A stretch of DNA of 43,678 nucleotides from an uncultured Lachnospiraceae bacterium (GTDB lineage: Bacteria > Bacillota > Clostridia > Lachnospirales > Lachnospiraceae), in the NCBI GenBank assembly GCA_902793685.1, contig CADBEN010000017.1, positions 1 through 43,678 on the forward strand, given 5' to 3'. Position 1 is the stretch's first letter; each line of letters opens with the position of its first letter. Below, in pieces: positions 26,799 through 35,660 of this stretch. A model generated the notes under the pieces. It ran no database searches. It was not told the origin of the DNA and saw only the letters and a program-made list of their open reading frames with translations. Both the position numbers and the translations under genes were made by a program.

Positions 26799-27506
26799 AT
26801 GCAGAAAAAAGAATCACAGAAAAAGGATTCAAAGAAGAAGGGCCCTGAGAAAAAGCTGCAGAAAGAAGAGCAGCGGAAGAAGAAACTGGCCCTCGACGTC
26901 ATCAGCCGCCTGAAAAAGGAATATCCCGGCGCGGAGTGTACACTGGACTACGATGAGGCATGGAAGCTTCTGGTGAGCGTGCGTCTCGCGGCGCAGTGTA
27001 CGGACGCGCGGGTGAATGTCGTGGTGGAAAAGCTCTACGAAAAGTTCCCGGATGTGGAGGCTCTCGCTGCAGCCGGACCGGAAGAGATCGAAGAGATCGT
27101 AAAGCCCTGCGGACTGGGACACAGCAAGGCACGGGACATCAGCGCCTGCATGCGCATGCTGAGGGATCAGTACGACGGGAAGGTTCCGGACGATTTCGAC
27201 GCGCTGCTCACGCTTCCGGGTGTCGGCCGGAAGAGCGCGAACCTGATCATGGGCGATGTTTTCGGGAAGCCGGCTATCGTGACAGACACCCACTGCATCC
27301 GGCTCACGAACCGCATCGGCCTCGTCGATGGAATCAAAGAACCGAAAAAGGTGGAGATGGCGCTCTGGAAGATCATTCCTCCGGAGGAAGGCAATGATTT
27401 CTGCCACCGGCTGGTCCTTCACGGACGCGCTGTATGCACCGCGCGGACGCATCCCTTCTGCGACCGGTGCTGTCTTGTGGATATCTGCGGGAAAAACGGC
27501 ATATAA
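26799..27506 (+). CDS. nth: endonuclease III (DNA glycosylase/AP lyase)
   Basis: 235 residues. Helix-hairpin-helix LPGVGRKSANLI with catalytic Lys145, and Asp163 in VTDTHCIR 18 residues on, matching the spacing in E. coli Nth. A C-terminal [4Fe-4S] loop has four Cys (CTARTHPFCDRCCLVDIC); the first gap is seven residues, one more than the usual six. The first ~30 residues are a Lys/Glu-rich extension (about 210 residues is usual for the family). It removes oxidised pyrimidines in base-excision repair. Confidence 0.94.
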   Translation: MQKKESQKKDSKKKGPEKKLQKEEQRKKKLALDVISRLKKEYPGAECTLDYDEAWKLLVSVRLAAQCTDARVNVVVEKLYEKFPDVEALAAAGPEEIEEIVKPCGLGHSKARDISACMRMLRDQYDGKVPDDFDALLTLPGVGRKSANLIMGDVFGKPAIVTDTHCIRLTNRIGLVDGIKEPKKVEMALWKIIPPEEGNDFCHRLVLHGRAVCTARTHPFCDRCCLVDICGKNGI

Positions 27507-27575
27507 TATATCAGCGTAATAAAGCCGGGAAAAAACGGTGTGTAAAAATGCGCCGTGGAAATAAGAAAAATTGCG

Positions 27576-27613
27576 AAAGCCCTGTGCAGAACAGATCTGC
27601 ACAGGGCTTTTTT
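27576..27613 (+). terminator. intrinsic terminator after nth
   Basis: AAAGCCCTGTGCAGA (27576-27590) pairs with TCTGCACAGGGCTTT (27596-27610), continuing into six T. Confidence 0.93.
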
Positions 27614-27640
27614 GACACCACTCCGGAGGTATTGTAAGAT
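27612..27640 (+). promoter_or_regulatory. promoter of the EamA transporter gene
   Basis: TTGACA (27612-27617) begins in the T-run of the terminator; 17-base spacer; TAAGAT (27635-27640). GGAGGAG precedes the ATG at 27673. Confidence 0.75.
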
Positions 27641-27672
27641 ACTCCCAGAATCTGTGGAGGAGAACAAAGCAC

Positions 27673-28635
27673 ATGAAAACAGATACGAACCACTCTGCGG
27701 AGAATGCCGCGGACAGGAATGCCGATCAGTCCGGCCGCTTTTTCCGCGGGGTTCTCATCACGGCACTGGGCGGAATCTGCTGGGGATCCAACGGCACCCT
27801 GATCCAGTATCTGTACAGCAGATATGAGATCAGCGGAAGTACGCTGACCTGTGTCCGCGCGGTCTTCGGCGGACTGCTCCTGCTTCTTCTGGGAACGCTG
27901 AAGGGAGATCCGGGTGTGGCCGGGGTCCCCCGGGACCGGGAAAACCGGATCGTGCTGTTCCTGTACGCAACCTTCGGTCTTGCATTTACCCAGTTTGCCT
28001 ATACGGCGTCTATCCGGGCCTCCAATGCAGGCACAGCGACCGTGCTTCAGAATCTAAGCATGGTCTTTACGCTGATTCTTTCCTGTATTCTGGCGCATCG
28101 GCTTCCGGACCGGACGGAGCGGATCTGTGTGGTGCTCGCACTGGTCGGCGGGTTTCTGGTGGCGACCGAGGGAAGCTTTTCCTCCCTGGCGATCTCCCCT
28201 GCCGGACTGTTCTGGGGAATCATGAACGCGGCTGCGGTGACCGGGTATACGATGCTTCCGGGGAAACTCCTGAAACGCTGGAGCCCTTTAAGTGTTCTGG
28301 GCTGGGGGATGTTGATCGGGGGAGTCGTCCTGTGCGCACTGTTCCGCCCCTGGGAAGAATTCCGCCGGACAGGACTGCCCGCGGGAGAGCTCCTGATCCT
28401 TGCGATAATCGTTGTGGTCGGAATTTCCGGATATGCGCTGTTTACCTGGGGCGTTTCCCTGGTGGGGCCGGTCTGTGCGGGCATGGTTGCGACCACAGAG
28501 CCTCTGACTGCGGCAATTCTGGCAGCGGTGCTGCTGCATACCCTGTTCTCTGTCCCGACCCTTGCCGGTTTTGCTTGTATCCTTTTGACGGTATTTCTTC
28601 TTTCCCGCAGCGGCGGTTCCGGTGCGGAAGCCTGA
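27673..28635 (+). CDS. EamA/DMT family transporter
   Basis: 320 residues with about ten hydrophobic segments arranged as two EamA repeats (first from ALGGICWGSNGTLIQYLY, second from GLFWGIMNAAAVTGYTMLP). The conserved YxASxxxxxAxTATVLQNLS-like stretch (AYTASIRASNAGTATVLQNL) ends the first repeat. Drug/metabolite exporters of this type move amino acids, nucleosides or other small compounds; the substrate cannot be told from the sequence. It has its own promoter. Confidence 0.88.
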   Translation: MKTDTNHSAENAADRNADQSGRFFRGVLITALGGICWGSNGTLIQYLYSRYEISGSTLTCVRAVFGGLLLLLLGTLKGDPGVAGVPRDRENRIVLFLYATFGLAFTQFAYTASIRASNAGTATVLQNLSMVFTLILSCILAHRLPDRTERICVVLALVGGFLVATEGSFSSLAISPAGLFWGIMNAAAVTGYTMLPGKLLKRWSPLSVLGWGMLIGGVVLCALFRPWEEFRRTGLPAGELLILAIIVVVGISGYALFTWGVSLVGPVCAGMVATTEPLTAAILAAVLLHTLFSVPTLAGFACILLTVFLLSRSGGSGAEA

Positions 28636-28663
28636 GGCGGCAGTATCGGGACGAAGCCCTCTG

Positions 28664-28672
28664 TGATATAGT
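28664..28672 (+). promoter_or_regulatory. possible extended -10 promoter of the alcohol dehydrogenase operon
   Basis: TGA-TATAGT resembles an extended -10 element in the 108-base gap before the gene; no -35 box is recognisable. Confidence 0.35.
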
Positions 28673-28743
28673 TAATACAGACGAAAACCATTTAGACGCA
28701 GATTCGGGACGGGCGGAACGGCCTTTCAGAAAAGGAGAGCAGT

Positions 28744-29928
28744 ATGAAAAATTTCGTATACTACGCGCCGACAGAGGTGCACTTTGGACGCGGCACGGAA
28801 AATGAGACCGGGAAGCTGGTGAAGAAGTACGGCGGGACGAAGGTCCTGATCCATTACGGCGGCGGAAGCGCGGTGCGGTCCGGGCTGATAAGCCGCGTGA
28901 AAAAGTCTCTGGAAGAGAGCGGCATAGCTTACTGCGAGCTGGGCGGCGTGGTCCCGAATCCCCATCTTTCCAAGGTCCGTGAAGGAATCGAACTTTGCAA
29001 AAAGGAGGGCGTCGACTTCCTTCTGGCAGTGGGCGGCGGCAGCGTCGCGGACTCCTGCAAGGCTATCGGCTACGGGATGCTGCTGGACGGCGATGTCTGG
29101 GAGCTCTACGAGCACACGAAGACTGCGGATGCCTGCATGCCGGTGGGCATGGTCCTGACCATCGCGGCAGCCGGCAGCGAGATGAGCAACTCCAGCGTTA
29201 TCACCAACGAGAAGACCGGGAGCAAGCGCTCCTACAACAGCAATCTGGCCCGGCCGAAATTCGCGGTCTGCAACCCGGAACTCACGATGACGCTCCCGGC
29301 ATACCAGACGGCCAGCGGCTGCGCGGATATCCTCATGCACACGGAGGAGCGGTATTTTACACAGGTCCCCAACATGGAGCTGACGGATGAAATCGCGGAA
29401 GGGCTGATGCGGACGGTGATCCGGAACGCGAAGATCCTGATGAAGGAACCGGAGAATTATGACGCCCGGGCTGAGGTCATGTGGGCCAGCAGTCTCTCCC
29501 ACAACGGTCTGACGGGCTGCGGAAATGACGGCGGCGACTTTGCCTGCCACGGTCTGGAACACGAACTCGGCGGCATGTTTGACGTGGCGCACGGTGCCGG
29601 ACTCGCGGCGGTCTGGGGAAGCTGGGCACGCTATGTGTATCAGAACTGCCTCCCGCGTTTTAAGAAATTCGCGGTCAATGTCTGCGGCGTGAAGGAAGAA
29701 GGGACGGACGAGGAGATCGCCGTGAAGGGTATCGAGGCGATGGAAGATTTCTACCGCTCCATCGGCATGCCGACCTCCCTTCATGAGCTGGGCATCGCTC
29801 CGACGGAGGCTCAGCTTCGTGAGATGGCAAAGCGGTGCGCGAAAGCGGCCGGAGGAAAGAAGGGCTCCGCGAAGGTCCTCTATGAAGCGGACATGCTGGA
29901 GATCTACAAGATGGCGAACAGCAGATGA
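28744..29928 (+). CDS. iron-containing alcohol dehydrogenase (butanol dehydrogenase-like)
   Basis: 394 residues. The N-terminal NAD(P) fold begins NFVYYAPTEVHFGRG and contains the nucleotide loop VGGGSVADSCKAI. The four metal ligands of group III dehydrogenases are present at Asp195, His199, His269 and His283, with the correct 14-residue gap between the last two (ACHGLEHELGG and AHGAG). The closest known type is the BdhA/YqhD branch, which reduces aldehydes with NADPH; cofactor and substrate are not proven. The stop overlaps the start of the next gene by four bases. Confidence 0.92.
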   Translation: MKNFVYYAPTEVHFGRGTENETGKLVKKYGGTKVLIHYGGGSAVRSGLISRVKKSLEESGIAYCELGGVVPNPHLSKVREGIELCKKEGVDFLLAVGGGSVADSCKAIGYGMLLDGDVWELYEHTKTADACMPVGMVLTIAAAGSEMSNSSVITNEKTGSKRSYNSNLARPKFAVCNPELTMTLPAYQTASGCADILMHTEERYFTQVPNMELTDEIAEGLMRTVIRNAKILMKEPENYDARAEVMWASSLSHNGLTGCGNDGGDFACHGLEHELGGMFDVAHGAGLAAVWGSWARYVYQNCLPRFKKFAVNVCGVKEEGTDEEIAVKGIEAMEDFYRSIGMPTSLHELGIAPTEAQLREMAKRCAKAAGGKKGSAKVLYEADMLEIYKMANSR

Positions 29929-30986
29929 AAAAGATCGGCGTCATTCAGCTTGGATTATCGGCAGCCGGCACCTTTCTCGGTGCCGGCTTCATCTCGGGCC
30001 AGGAAATCTGGTCCTTTTTCGGCTGCTTTGGCGCCGCCGGGATCCCGGGATTCGTTGTCAACGCCTTAATCTGCGGCATCATTTTCTATATCGCGGTGGA
30101 TCTGGTCCGGAAGACAGGGGTCGAGGAGGTGGGTCTGCTCATGGCTCCGGGAAACGGCCGTTTTTTTGCCGGTGCGGTGGATTTCCTTCAGTTTCTTATG
30201 CTTTACGGTATCGGTGTGATCATGACTGCGGGCGTAAGTGCACTGCTCCATGAACTGACCGGGATCCCGGCCTGGGCGGCCGGACTTCTGTTCTCTGCCG
30301 GCGTGCTGGTCATGACCTTCCGCGGTGTGGGCGGACTTACGACCGTCTTTTCCTTTCTGGTGCCGACAGCATCGCTGTGTTCCGTATTAGTGGCGGCGGT
30401 GCTGCTTACGCGGGCCGGATTTCAGTTTCAGCCGCCTGCAGGCGCGGTCTCGCCCCTGATGCCGAATCTTTTTATCAGCGTGCCGAATTACGCGGCGTAC
30501 AATCTTCTTGCCTGTGTCGCGATCATGATCCCCTACGCTCACATCATCCCCGACGACCGGACGCTGCGCAGGGGCATGGTCCTGGGCATGCTGGTGCTGA
30601 CGGTCCTGGCTGGCAGTATGATCGCTGCGTTCGCGGCATATCCGGAGGCAGGCAGGAGCGAACTTCCCATGGCCGCACTGGCGGCGGAGGTACATCCGGC
30701 CATGCATCTGTTTTACAGTCTCATGATGGGATTCGCCATGTTTGCGGCGACGCTGGGGTCTCTGATCGCCCTGATGAAGCAGGCTGTCTGTGCTGTCCCC
30801 CGCATCGGAGCAGCGGAGAAGCCCTTCACGGCTGCGGTGGTCTTCAGCTCCTGGCTCCTGAGTCTTTTCGGCTTCGGAACACTGGTGGGAATCGTGTATC
30901 CGCTGTTCGGCTATGCCAGCATTCCGCTGTTCGCGATCCTGATCCGGAACTATGTCCGGGTCCGCGCAGCATCCGGGAACAGGTAA
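29925..30986 (+). CDS. YkvI-like membrane transporter (APC superfamily)
   Basis: 353 residues, about ten membrane segments. The start GLSAAGTFLGAGFISGQEI is the broken first helix typical of LeuT/APC-fold carriers in the YkvI family. Its start overlaps the alcohol dehydrogenase stop (ATGA), so the two are co-translated. A link between the transported compound and the dehydrogenase reaction is plausible but not shown. Confidence 0.85.
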   Translation: MKKIGVIQLGLSAAGTFLGAGFISGQEIWSFFGCFGAAGIPGFVVNALICGIIFYIAVDLVRKTGVEEVGLLMAPGNGRFFAGAVDFLQFLMLYGIGVIMTAGVSALLHELTGIPAWAAGLLFSAGVLVMTFRGVGGLTTVFSFLVPTASLCSVLVAAVLLTRAGFQFQPPAGAVSPLMPNLFISVPNYAAYNLLACVAIMIPYAHIIPDDRTLRRGMVLGMLVLTVLAGSMIAAFAAYPEAGRSELPMAALAAEVHPAMHLFYSLMMGFAMFAATLGSLIALMKQAVCAVPRIGAAEKPFTAAVVFSSWLLSLFGFGTLVGIVYPLFGYASIPLFAILIRNYVRVRAASGNR

Positions 30987-31013
30987 AAAATACTCTCCGG
31001 AAGCGGGCGCAGA

Positions 31014-31043
31014 TTGTTTCATAATTACAAAAAAAAATATAGA
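31014..31043 (+). promoter_or_regulatory. promoter of the CheB/CheR hybrid kinase gene
   Basis: TTGTTT (31014-31019), 18-base A-rich spacer, TATAGA (31038-31043). The ribosome binding site AAGGTGAT stands before ATG 31132. Confidence 0.6.
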
Positions 31044-31131
31044 ATAATAAGTAACCGTACCTCGCACCGGGATCCGGCGCGGGGCTGTTCAGCAGAAATT
31101 ATTGCGCGTTTACGCAGGAAGGTGATATTCC

Positions 31132-34100
31132 ATGGAATACAAAGCTCCCGCAAACCGGGAAATGCAGCCCAGCTGTGTCGTAGGAATCGGCGCTTCGGCC
31201 GGCGGGCTTGAAGCGCTTCAGCAGATGCTTACCTTTCTGCCCAGCAATACCGGCATGGCCTTCGTCATCATCCAGCACCTGGCACCGAACCACAAGAGTC
31301 TTCTGACAGACATTCTCGGAAAGTACACTGTGATGCCGGTTCTGGAAGCACAGGACGGCATGAGGGTCGAGCGGAACCATGTGTATATGATCCCGCCGAA
31401 ATACAATATTGAAATTATTTCGGATGTACTTCGCCTGAAGGAATATGATCACGCGAAGATGAATCATCCGATCGACATTTTCTTCCGGTCTCTGGCATCG
31501 GCCTACGAGAACCGCGCCGTGGCGGTCATTCTGTCCGGCACGGGCTCCGACGGCACCAACGGCATCCGTTCCATCAAGGATCAGAACGGCCTGATCCTTG
31601 TCCAGACGCCGGAGAGCGCGAAGTTTGACGGCATGCCGCGGAACGCCATCGCCACGGGTCTGGTGGATATGATCCAGAACCCCGACAGCATCGCCCGCGA
31701 GATGGCCCACATCGCCGCATCAATGGCGGACGCTTCCGGCCGGCTGCAGCTGACGGACAGTGACCTCCTGACGCAGGTGTTCAGCATCCTGAAGGCGGTC
31801 ACCAACATCGACTACGCCTACTACAAGCAGACCACGATCCTCAGGCGCATTGAACGCCGTCTGGTGGTCACCCACAACCGGAATCTCCGGGAATATGTGA
31901 ATTATCTTTCGGCGAACCCGGAGGAAGCGAAGGTCCTCGCGAAGGAGGTCCTGATCGGCGTTACCAGCTTCTTCCGCGACCCGGAATACTTCGAGGTCCT
32001 GAAGGAAAGCGTCATCCGCCCGCTGGTGGCAGAGACACCGCGCTCCCGCCAGATCCGTGTCTGGGTGGCAGGATGCTCTACCGGTGAGGAAGCTTACTCC
32101 ATCGCGATCCTCTTTACGGAGATCATGGAGGAGATGAACTGCCGCCGGGATATCAAGATCTTCGCGACGGACCTGGATGCCGACGCGATCACCACGGCGA
32201 CCCGGGGCGTCTACAGCGACAACATCATCGAGGATGTCAGCGTGCTGCGGCTGAGCCGCTATTTCAACCGGAAGGGAAACAAGTACCAGATCCGGCACGA
32301 CATCCGCCAGATGATCATCTTTGCCCAGCACAATGTTTTCCAGGATCCGCCTTTCGGAAAACTGGACCTGATCAGCTGCAGAAACCTTCTGATTTATTTT
32401 CAGTCTGTGCTGCAGCGGAATCTCTTCGCGATCTTCCACATGGCGCTGAATGACCGGGGCTTCCTGTTCCTGGGCCGTTCCGAGTCGGTGTTCGACTATG
32501 ACGATGTATTCCGCGTCCTGAATTCCAACGAGCGGATCTTCATCCACAATGCCGGCGGAAAGGCACCGGCCCACGACAAGATCACCTATTCGATGCAGAA
32601 CTTCGAGAATACGCTGCCCCAGGTACAGCTTCGTTCGGAGGAGGATGCTCACGAGGGCGCGGAGCGGGCCGGAGAGCTGGAGACCAGCGTTCTCGAGACG
32701 CTGATGCCCATGACGGTCCTGGTAAATGAGAAGAACGAACTCTGGCGGACCTACGGGGACAGCGCGGAGTTCCTGAGCATACCGAAGGGCACGGCGACCC
32801 TGGATATTTTCTCCCTGCTGCGCACAGACCTGAGGATCGCTGTCTCCACGGCGCTCCGGGAAAGCCGGAAGCTGCGGGATAAGGTCGTGTTCGACAACGT
32901 CCCGGTACAGATCGGAGACGAACCGGAGAATCTGACGCTGGTGGCCCAGCCGATCTACGACAAGAACGGCGACAACAGCGGCTACACGGCGGTAAGCTTC
33001 CTCCGGGGACACCGGAAGCTGGAGGGCGATATCCGCCAGTACCAGGTCGACACGGCGGCGGCACAGAGGATCTCAAATCTGGAACACGACCTGAAGCTTT
33101 CCCAGGACAGCCTGAAGCAGACGGTATCCGAGCTTGAGAGTGTGAACGCGGAGCTGCAGGCGGCGAACGAAGAGCTGCTGACCGCGAACGAGGAACTGCA
33201 GAGCTCCAACGAGGAGCTCCAGTCTGTGAATGAAGAGCTCTATACCGTCAACTCTGAATATCAGTCCAAGGTGACGGAGCTGGCAGGTCTGAACGACGAC
33301 ATGGCAAACTTCCTTTCCACCACCCTGGTCGGAATCCTGATGGTGGACCGGAACCTGAATATCCGGAAATTCACGGAATACATCGCCACGGAATTTCATG
33401 TGGCAGAGCAGGACGTGGGGCGTTCGCTCCGCTATATTGCCTTCAATTTCCCGACCATCGACCTTATAGGCCTCTGCCGGGACGTACTGAAGAGCGTATC
33501 GCCCATCGAGAGGAACTGTGCTTCCGTCTCCGGAAAGACGTACCTTCTTCGCATCGCACCCTATCAGGTGTATGAGCGGAAGGATGCCGCGGACGGGGAG
33601 CGCGCTTCATCCATGTTCTCCAGACCGGAGACAGGAAAGTCGGAGAAACCCGGCATGCTGCGCGGTCTGGTCATCACCTTCGTGGACACCACAAAGCAGG
33701 TGGACGACCAGCAGCAGATCGAAGAAATGGCGAAGGCGCTGCGCCAGGCGATGAAGAGCGGACGGGAAAAGGAAGCCTTCCTGTCCAACATGAGCCATGA
33801 CATGAGGACGCCCATGACCGCCATCTGCGGTCTGACAGACCTGAGCCTGAAAGAGAAGGACGTGCCGGAGACGATCCGGGACAACCTGGAAAAGATCCGG
33901 ACCTCCAGCCGTTATCTCATGGATCTTATCGAAGAGATCCTGGAGACCAGCCGCATCAATGCCGGCAAGGTGGTCTCCGTCAGCAGCACGGTGAAGGAGG
34001 ATGAGACCCTCAACAATCTGAACGCCATCATCCGCGAGCGGGCCCGGGAAGCCGGGATCACCTTCCAGTCGAAGATCAGCGGCTGCCGCGGAAAGTACGT

Positions 34101-34908
34101 TCTGATGGATACCGATCATGTGGAACGGATCCTTATGAACCTTCTGAGCAATGCCGTCAAGTTCACGCCGGAGGGCGGGACGGTGCGGTTCGATACCTTC
34201 GTGAAGTACACGGAGGACCAGGCGCAGCATACCTACGTCATTAAGGACACCGGCCGCGGCATGAGCGAGGAATTCCAGCGGCGCATGTTCCTGCCCTTTG
34301 AGCAGGAGAGCGGCGAAGAGATCCGGGAGGGAACCGGCCTTGGCCTCTATATCTGCCGGAACCTGGTGGAACTGCTGGGCGGGACTATATCCTGCGACAG
34401 TCTTGTAGGACGCGGGACGACCTTCACTGTTGTCATGAACTACAGTCTGGCAACGGAAGAACAGATCCGTCTTTCCAACCGGAGGACACGGACTTACGAG
34501 GACCAGATCCTCTTCGGAAAGAACGTCCTTCTGGCGGAGGACAACCAGACCAACGCGGAAGTCATCATGCGGATCCTGGCATCCAAGGGCGTCCGCTCAG
34601 AGCTGGTCCGGGACGGCCAGGAAGCAGTGGAGATGTTCCGGATGCAGGGAGAATACCACTATCAGGCGATCCTGATGGATATCATGATGCCGGTAAAGAA
34701 CGGTCTGCAGGCGGCGCGGGACATACGTGCGCTGATGACTGCGGACGCGCAGAGCATCCCGATCATCGCGCTGACCGCGGATGTTCTGGAGGAGACAGAG
34801 GAACGGTGTGCAGACGCCGGAATGACCAGTTATCTCAGCAAGCCGATCGAGCCGGAGCGGCTCCTGTCGACACTGGCAGCAGAGCTGGAAAACCAGTTCG
34901 GACATTGA
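31132..34908 (+). CDS. CheB-CheR-PAS-histidine kinase-receiver hybrid protein
   Basis: 1258 residues, apparently complete. Domains in order: CheB methylesterase (about 14-195; Ser22 in GASAGG, His49 in IIQHL, Asp140 in GTGSDGTNG); CheR methyltransferase (about 205-470; VWVAGCSTGEEAYS SAM loop, FFRD, LISCRNLLIYF); a second region and a coiled coil with repeated ELQ/EEL heptads (about 645-715); a PAS domain (about 720-840); HisKA with phosphoacceptor His889 (SNMSHDMRTPM); HATPase with NLLSNAVKF, DTGRGM and GTGLGLY; and a receiver domain with Asp1183 (ILMDIMMP). No transmembrane segment is seen, so it is cytoplasmic. No CheA, CheW or chemoreceptor genes are near. A phosphorelay His889 to Asp1183 to the HPt protein next door is inferred. 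Confidence 0.95.
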   Translation: MEYKAPANREMQPSCVVGIGASAGGLEALQQMLTFLPSNTGMAFVIIQHLAPNHKSLLTDILGKYTVMPVLEAQDGMRVERNHVYMIPPKYNIEIISDVLRLKEYDHAKMNHPIDIFFRSLASAYENRAVAVILSGTGSDGTNGIRSIKDQNGLILVQTPESAKFDGMPRNAIATGLVDMIQNPDSIAREMAHIAASMADASGRLQLTDSDLLTQVFSILKAVTNIDYAYYKQTTILRRIERRLVVTHNRNLREYVNYLSANPEEAKVLAKEVLIGVTSFFRDPEYFEVLKESVIRPLVAETPRSRQIRVWVAGCSTGEEAYSIAILFTEIMEEMNCRRDIKIFATDLDADAITTATRGVYSDNIIEDVSVLRLSRYFNRKGNKYQIRHDIRQMIIFAQHNVFQDPPFGKLDLISCRNLLIYFQSVLQRNLFAIFHMALNDRGFLFLGRSESVFDYDDVFRVLNSNERIFIHNAGGKAPAHDKITYSMQNFENTLPQVQLRSEEDAHEGAERAGELETSVLETLMPMTVLVNEKNELWRTYGDSAEFLSIPKGTATLDIFSLLRTDLRIAVSTALRESRKLRDKVVFDNVPVQIGDEPENLTLVAQPIYDKNGDNSGYTAVSFLRGHRKLEGDIRQYQVDTAAAQRISNLEHDLKLSQDSLKQTVSELESVNAELQAANEELLTANEELQSSNEELQSVNEELYTVNSEYQSKVTELAGLNDDMANFLSTTLVGILMVDRNLNIRKFTEYIATEFHVAEQDVGRSLRYIAFNFPTIDLIGLCRDVLKSVSPIERNCASVSGKTYLLRIAPYQVYERKDAADGERASSMFSRPETGKSEKPGMLRGLVITFVDTTKQVDDQQQIEEMAKALRQAMKSGREKEAFLSNMSHDMRTPMTAICGLTDLSLKEKDVPETIRDNLEKIRTSSRYLMDLIEEILETSRINAGKVVSVSSTVKEDETLNNLNAIIRERAREAGITFQSKISGCRGKYVLMDTDHVERILMNLLSNAVKFTPEGGTVRFDTFVKYTEDQAQHTYVIKDTGRGMSEEFQRRMFLPFEQESGEEIREGTGLGLYICRNLVELLGGTISCDSLVGRGTTFTVVMNYSLATEEQIRLSNRRTRTYEDQILFGKNVLLAEDNQTNAEVIMRILASKGVRSELVRDGQEAVEMFRMQGEYHYQAILMDIMMPVKNGLQAARDIRALMTADAQSIPIIALTADVLEETEERCADAGMTSYLSKPIEPERLLSTLAAELENQFGH

Positions 34909-34933
34909 ATTTGGAAAGAGGAGGATGGACGAT

Positions 34934-35269
34934 ATGCACTGGCGGATTCGTGAACTTGAGCAGAGGGGATGCGATATGCGGGGGGCCATGCGCCGCTTTC
35001 TGGATGATGAGGAATTCTATCTGAAGTGCCTGCATGAGACGATGGAGGCAAAGCGTCTTGCCAGGATCCGGGAGGCCCTGGAACGGCAGGATTTCCGCCG
35101 CGCGTTTGAGATCGCCCATGATCTGAAGGGCGTTTCGGGGACCCTGGGGCTGACGCCGGTCTATGAGGCAGTCTGCCGCGTGGTGGAGGATCTCCGATAC
35201 GATCCGAAACCGGAGCTGGAACAGGATCTGAAAGCCCTTACGGAGACCTGCGAGCAGCTCTTCGACTGA
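34934..35269 (+). CDS. HPt (histidine phosphotransfer) domain protein
   Basis: 111 residues from ATG 34934, which has AGAGGAGG (34917-34924) nine bases upstream; an ATG at 34925 touches that site and is less likely. AHDLKGVSGTLGL contains the phosphorylated His62 and the conserved Lys. The rest is an all-helical bundle. It lies 25 bases after the hybrid kinase and is probably the next step of its phosphorelay. The final response regulator is not in the window. Confidence 0.9.
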   Translation: MHWRIRELEQRGCDMRGAMRRFLDDEEFYLKCLHETMEAKRLARIREALERQDFRRAFEIAHDLKGVSGTLGLTPVYEAVCRVVEDLRYDPKPELEQDLKALTETCEQLFD

Positions 35270-35275
35270 AAACAG

Positions 35276-35318
35276 AATGCGGCCTTCCGGGAATATCAAT
35301 CCCCGGAGGCCGCATTTT
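35276..35318. terminator. bidirectional terminator overlapping the end of the glutaredoxin-like gene
   Basis: AATGCGGCCTTCCGGG (35276-35291) pairs with CCCCGGAGGCCGCATT (35301-35316). TT follows on the plus strand and A-rich sequence precedes. The minus-strand gene stop (35296-35298) lies in the loop. Confidence 0.8.
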
Positions 35319-35592
35319 CCAGCGCCCGCTTCAGAACTTCTTCCACGTGCATCCGGCATTCTTCCGGCTTCTCGAAAAGATGGCTTTCGTAGATCTTTTC
35401 CTTTCCGATGAACATGCAGGGGTTGCACTGATAATCATACTGGTCGGCGATCTCCGGATGCTCGTATTCATTGATCCGCTCGAATTCCACGGCGGCGTAT
35501 TCCGGATGTTCAGCGATGAGTTCTTCGATGGCCCGGTCGGCCTGCTTACAGTAGGGGCAGGTCGCAAGGTGGAAATAGGTGACTTTTTTCAT
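35296..35592 (-). CDS. small glutaredoxin/thioredoxin-like protein
   Basis: 98 residues from ATG 35592, with AAAGGAG upstream. The thioredoxin-fold start VTYFHLATCPYCKQA has the active site CPYC (Cys12 and Cys15). A second Cys pair (CNPC, about residues 56-59) lies where the cis-Pro loop of the fold is expected, followed by MFIGKEKIY. Likely a cytoplasmic dithiol oxidoreductase. Divergently placed to the TIM-barrel isomerase gene. Confidence 0.85.
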   Translation of the reverse strand: MKKVTYFHLATCPYCKQADRAIEELIAEHPEYAAVEFERINEYEHPEIADQYDYQCNPCMFIGKEKIYESHLFEKPEECRMHVEEVLKRALENAASGD

Positions 35593-35628
35593 GATAGAGT
35601 CTCCTTTCTGTGATACGATGATAAAAAC

Positions 35629-35637
35629 ATTATACCA
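35629..35637 (-). promoter_or_regulatory. extended -10 promoter of the glutaredoxin-like gene
   Basis: On the minus strand TGG-TATAAT stands about 37 bases before the ATG at 35592. No -35 match is seen. Confidence 0.5.
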
Positions 35638-35660
35638 CGGCACAAAGAGAGGACAGGATA

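Noticed and set aside
31014-31131. Riboswitch before the CheB/CheR gene
   Set aside because: Only a short CCGGGATCCGG palindrome is seen; no aptamer pattern is recognised.
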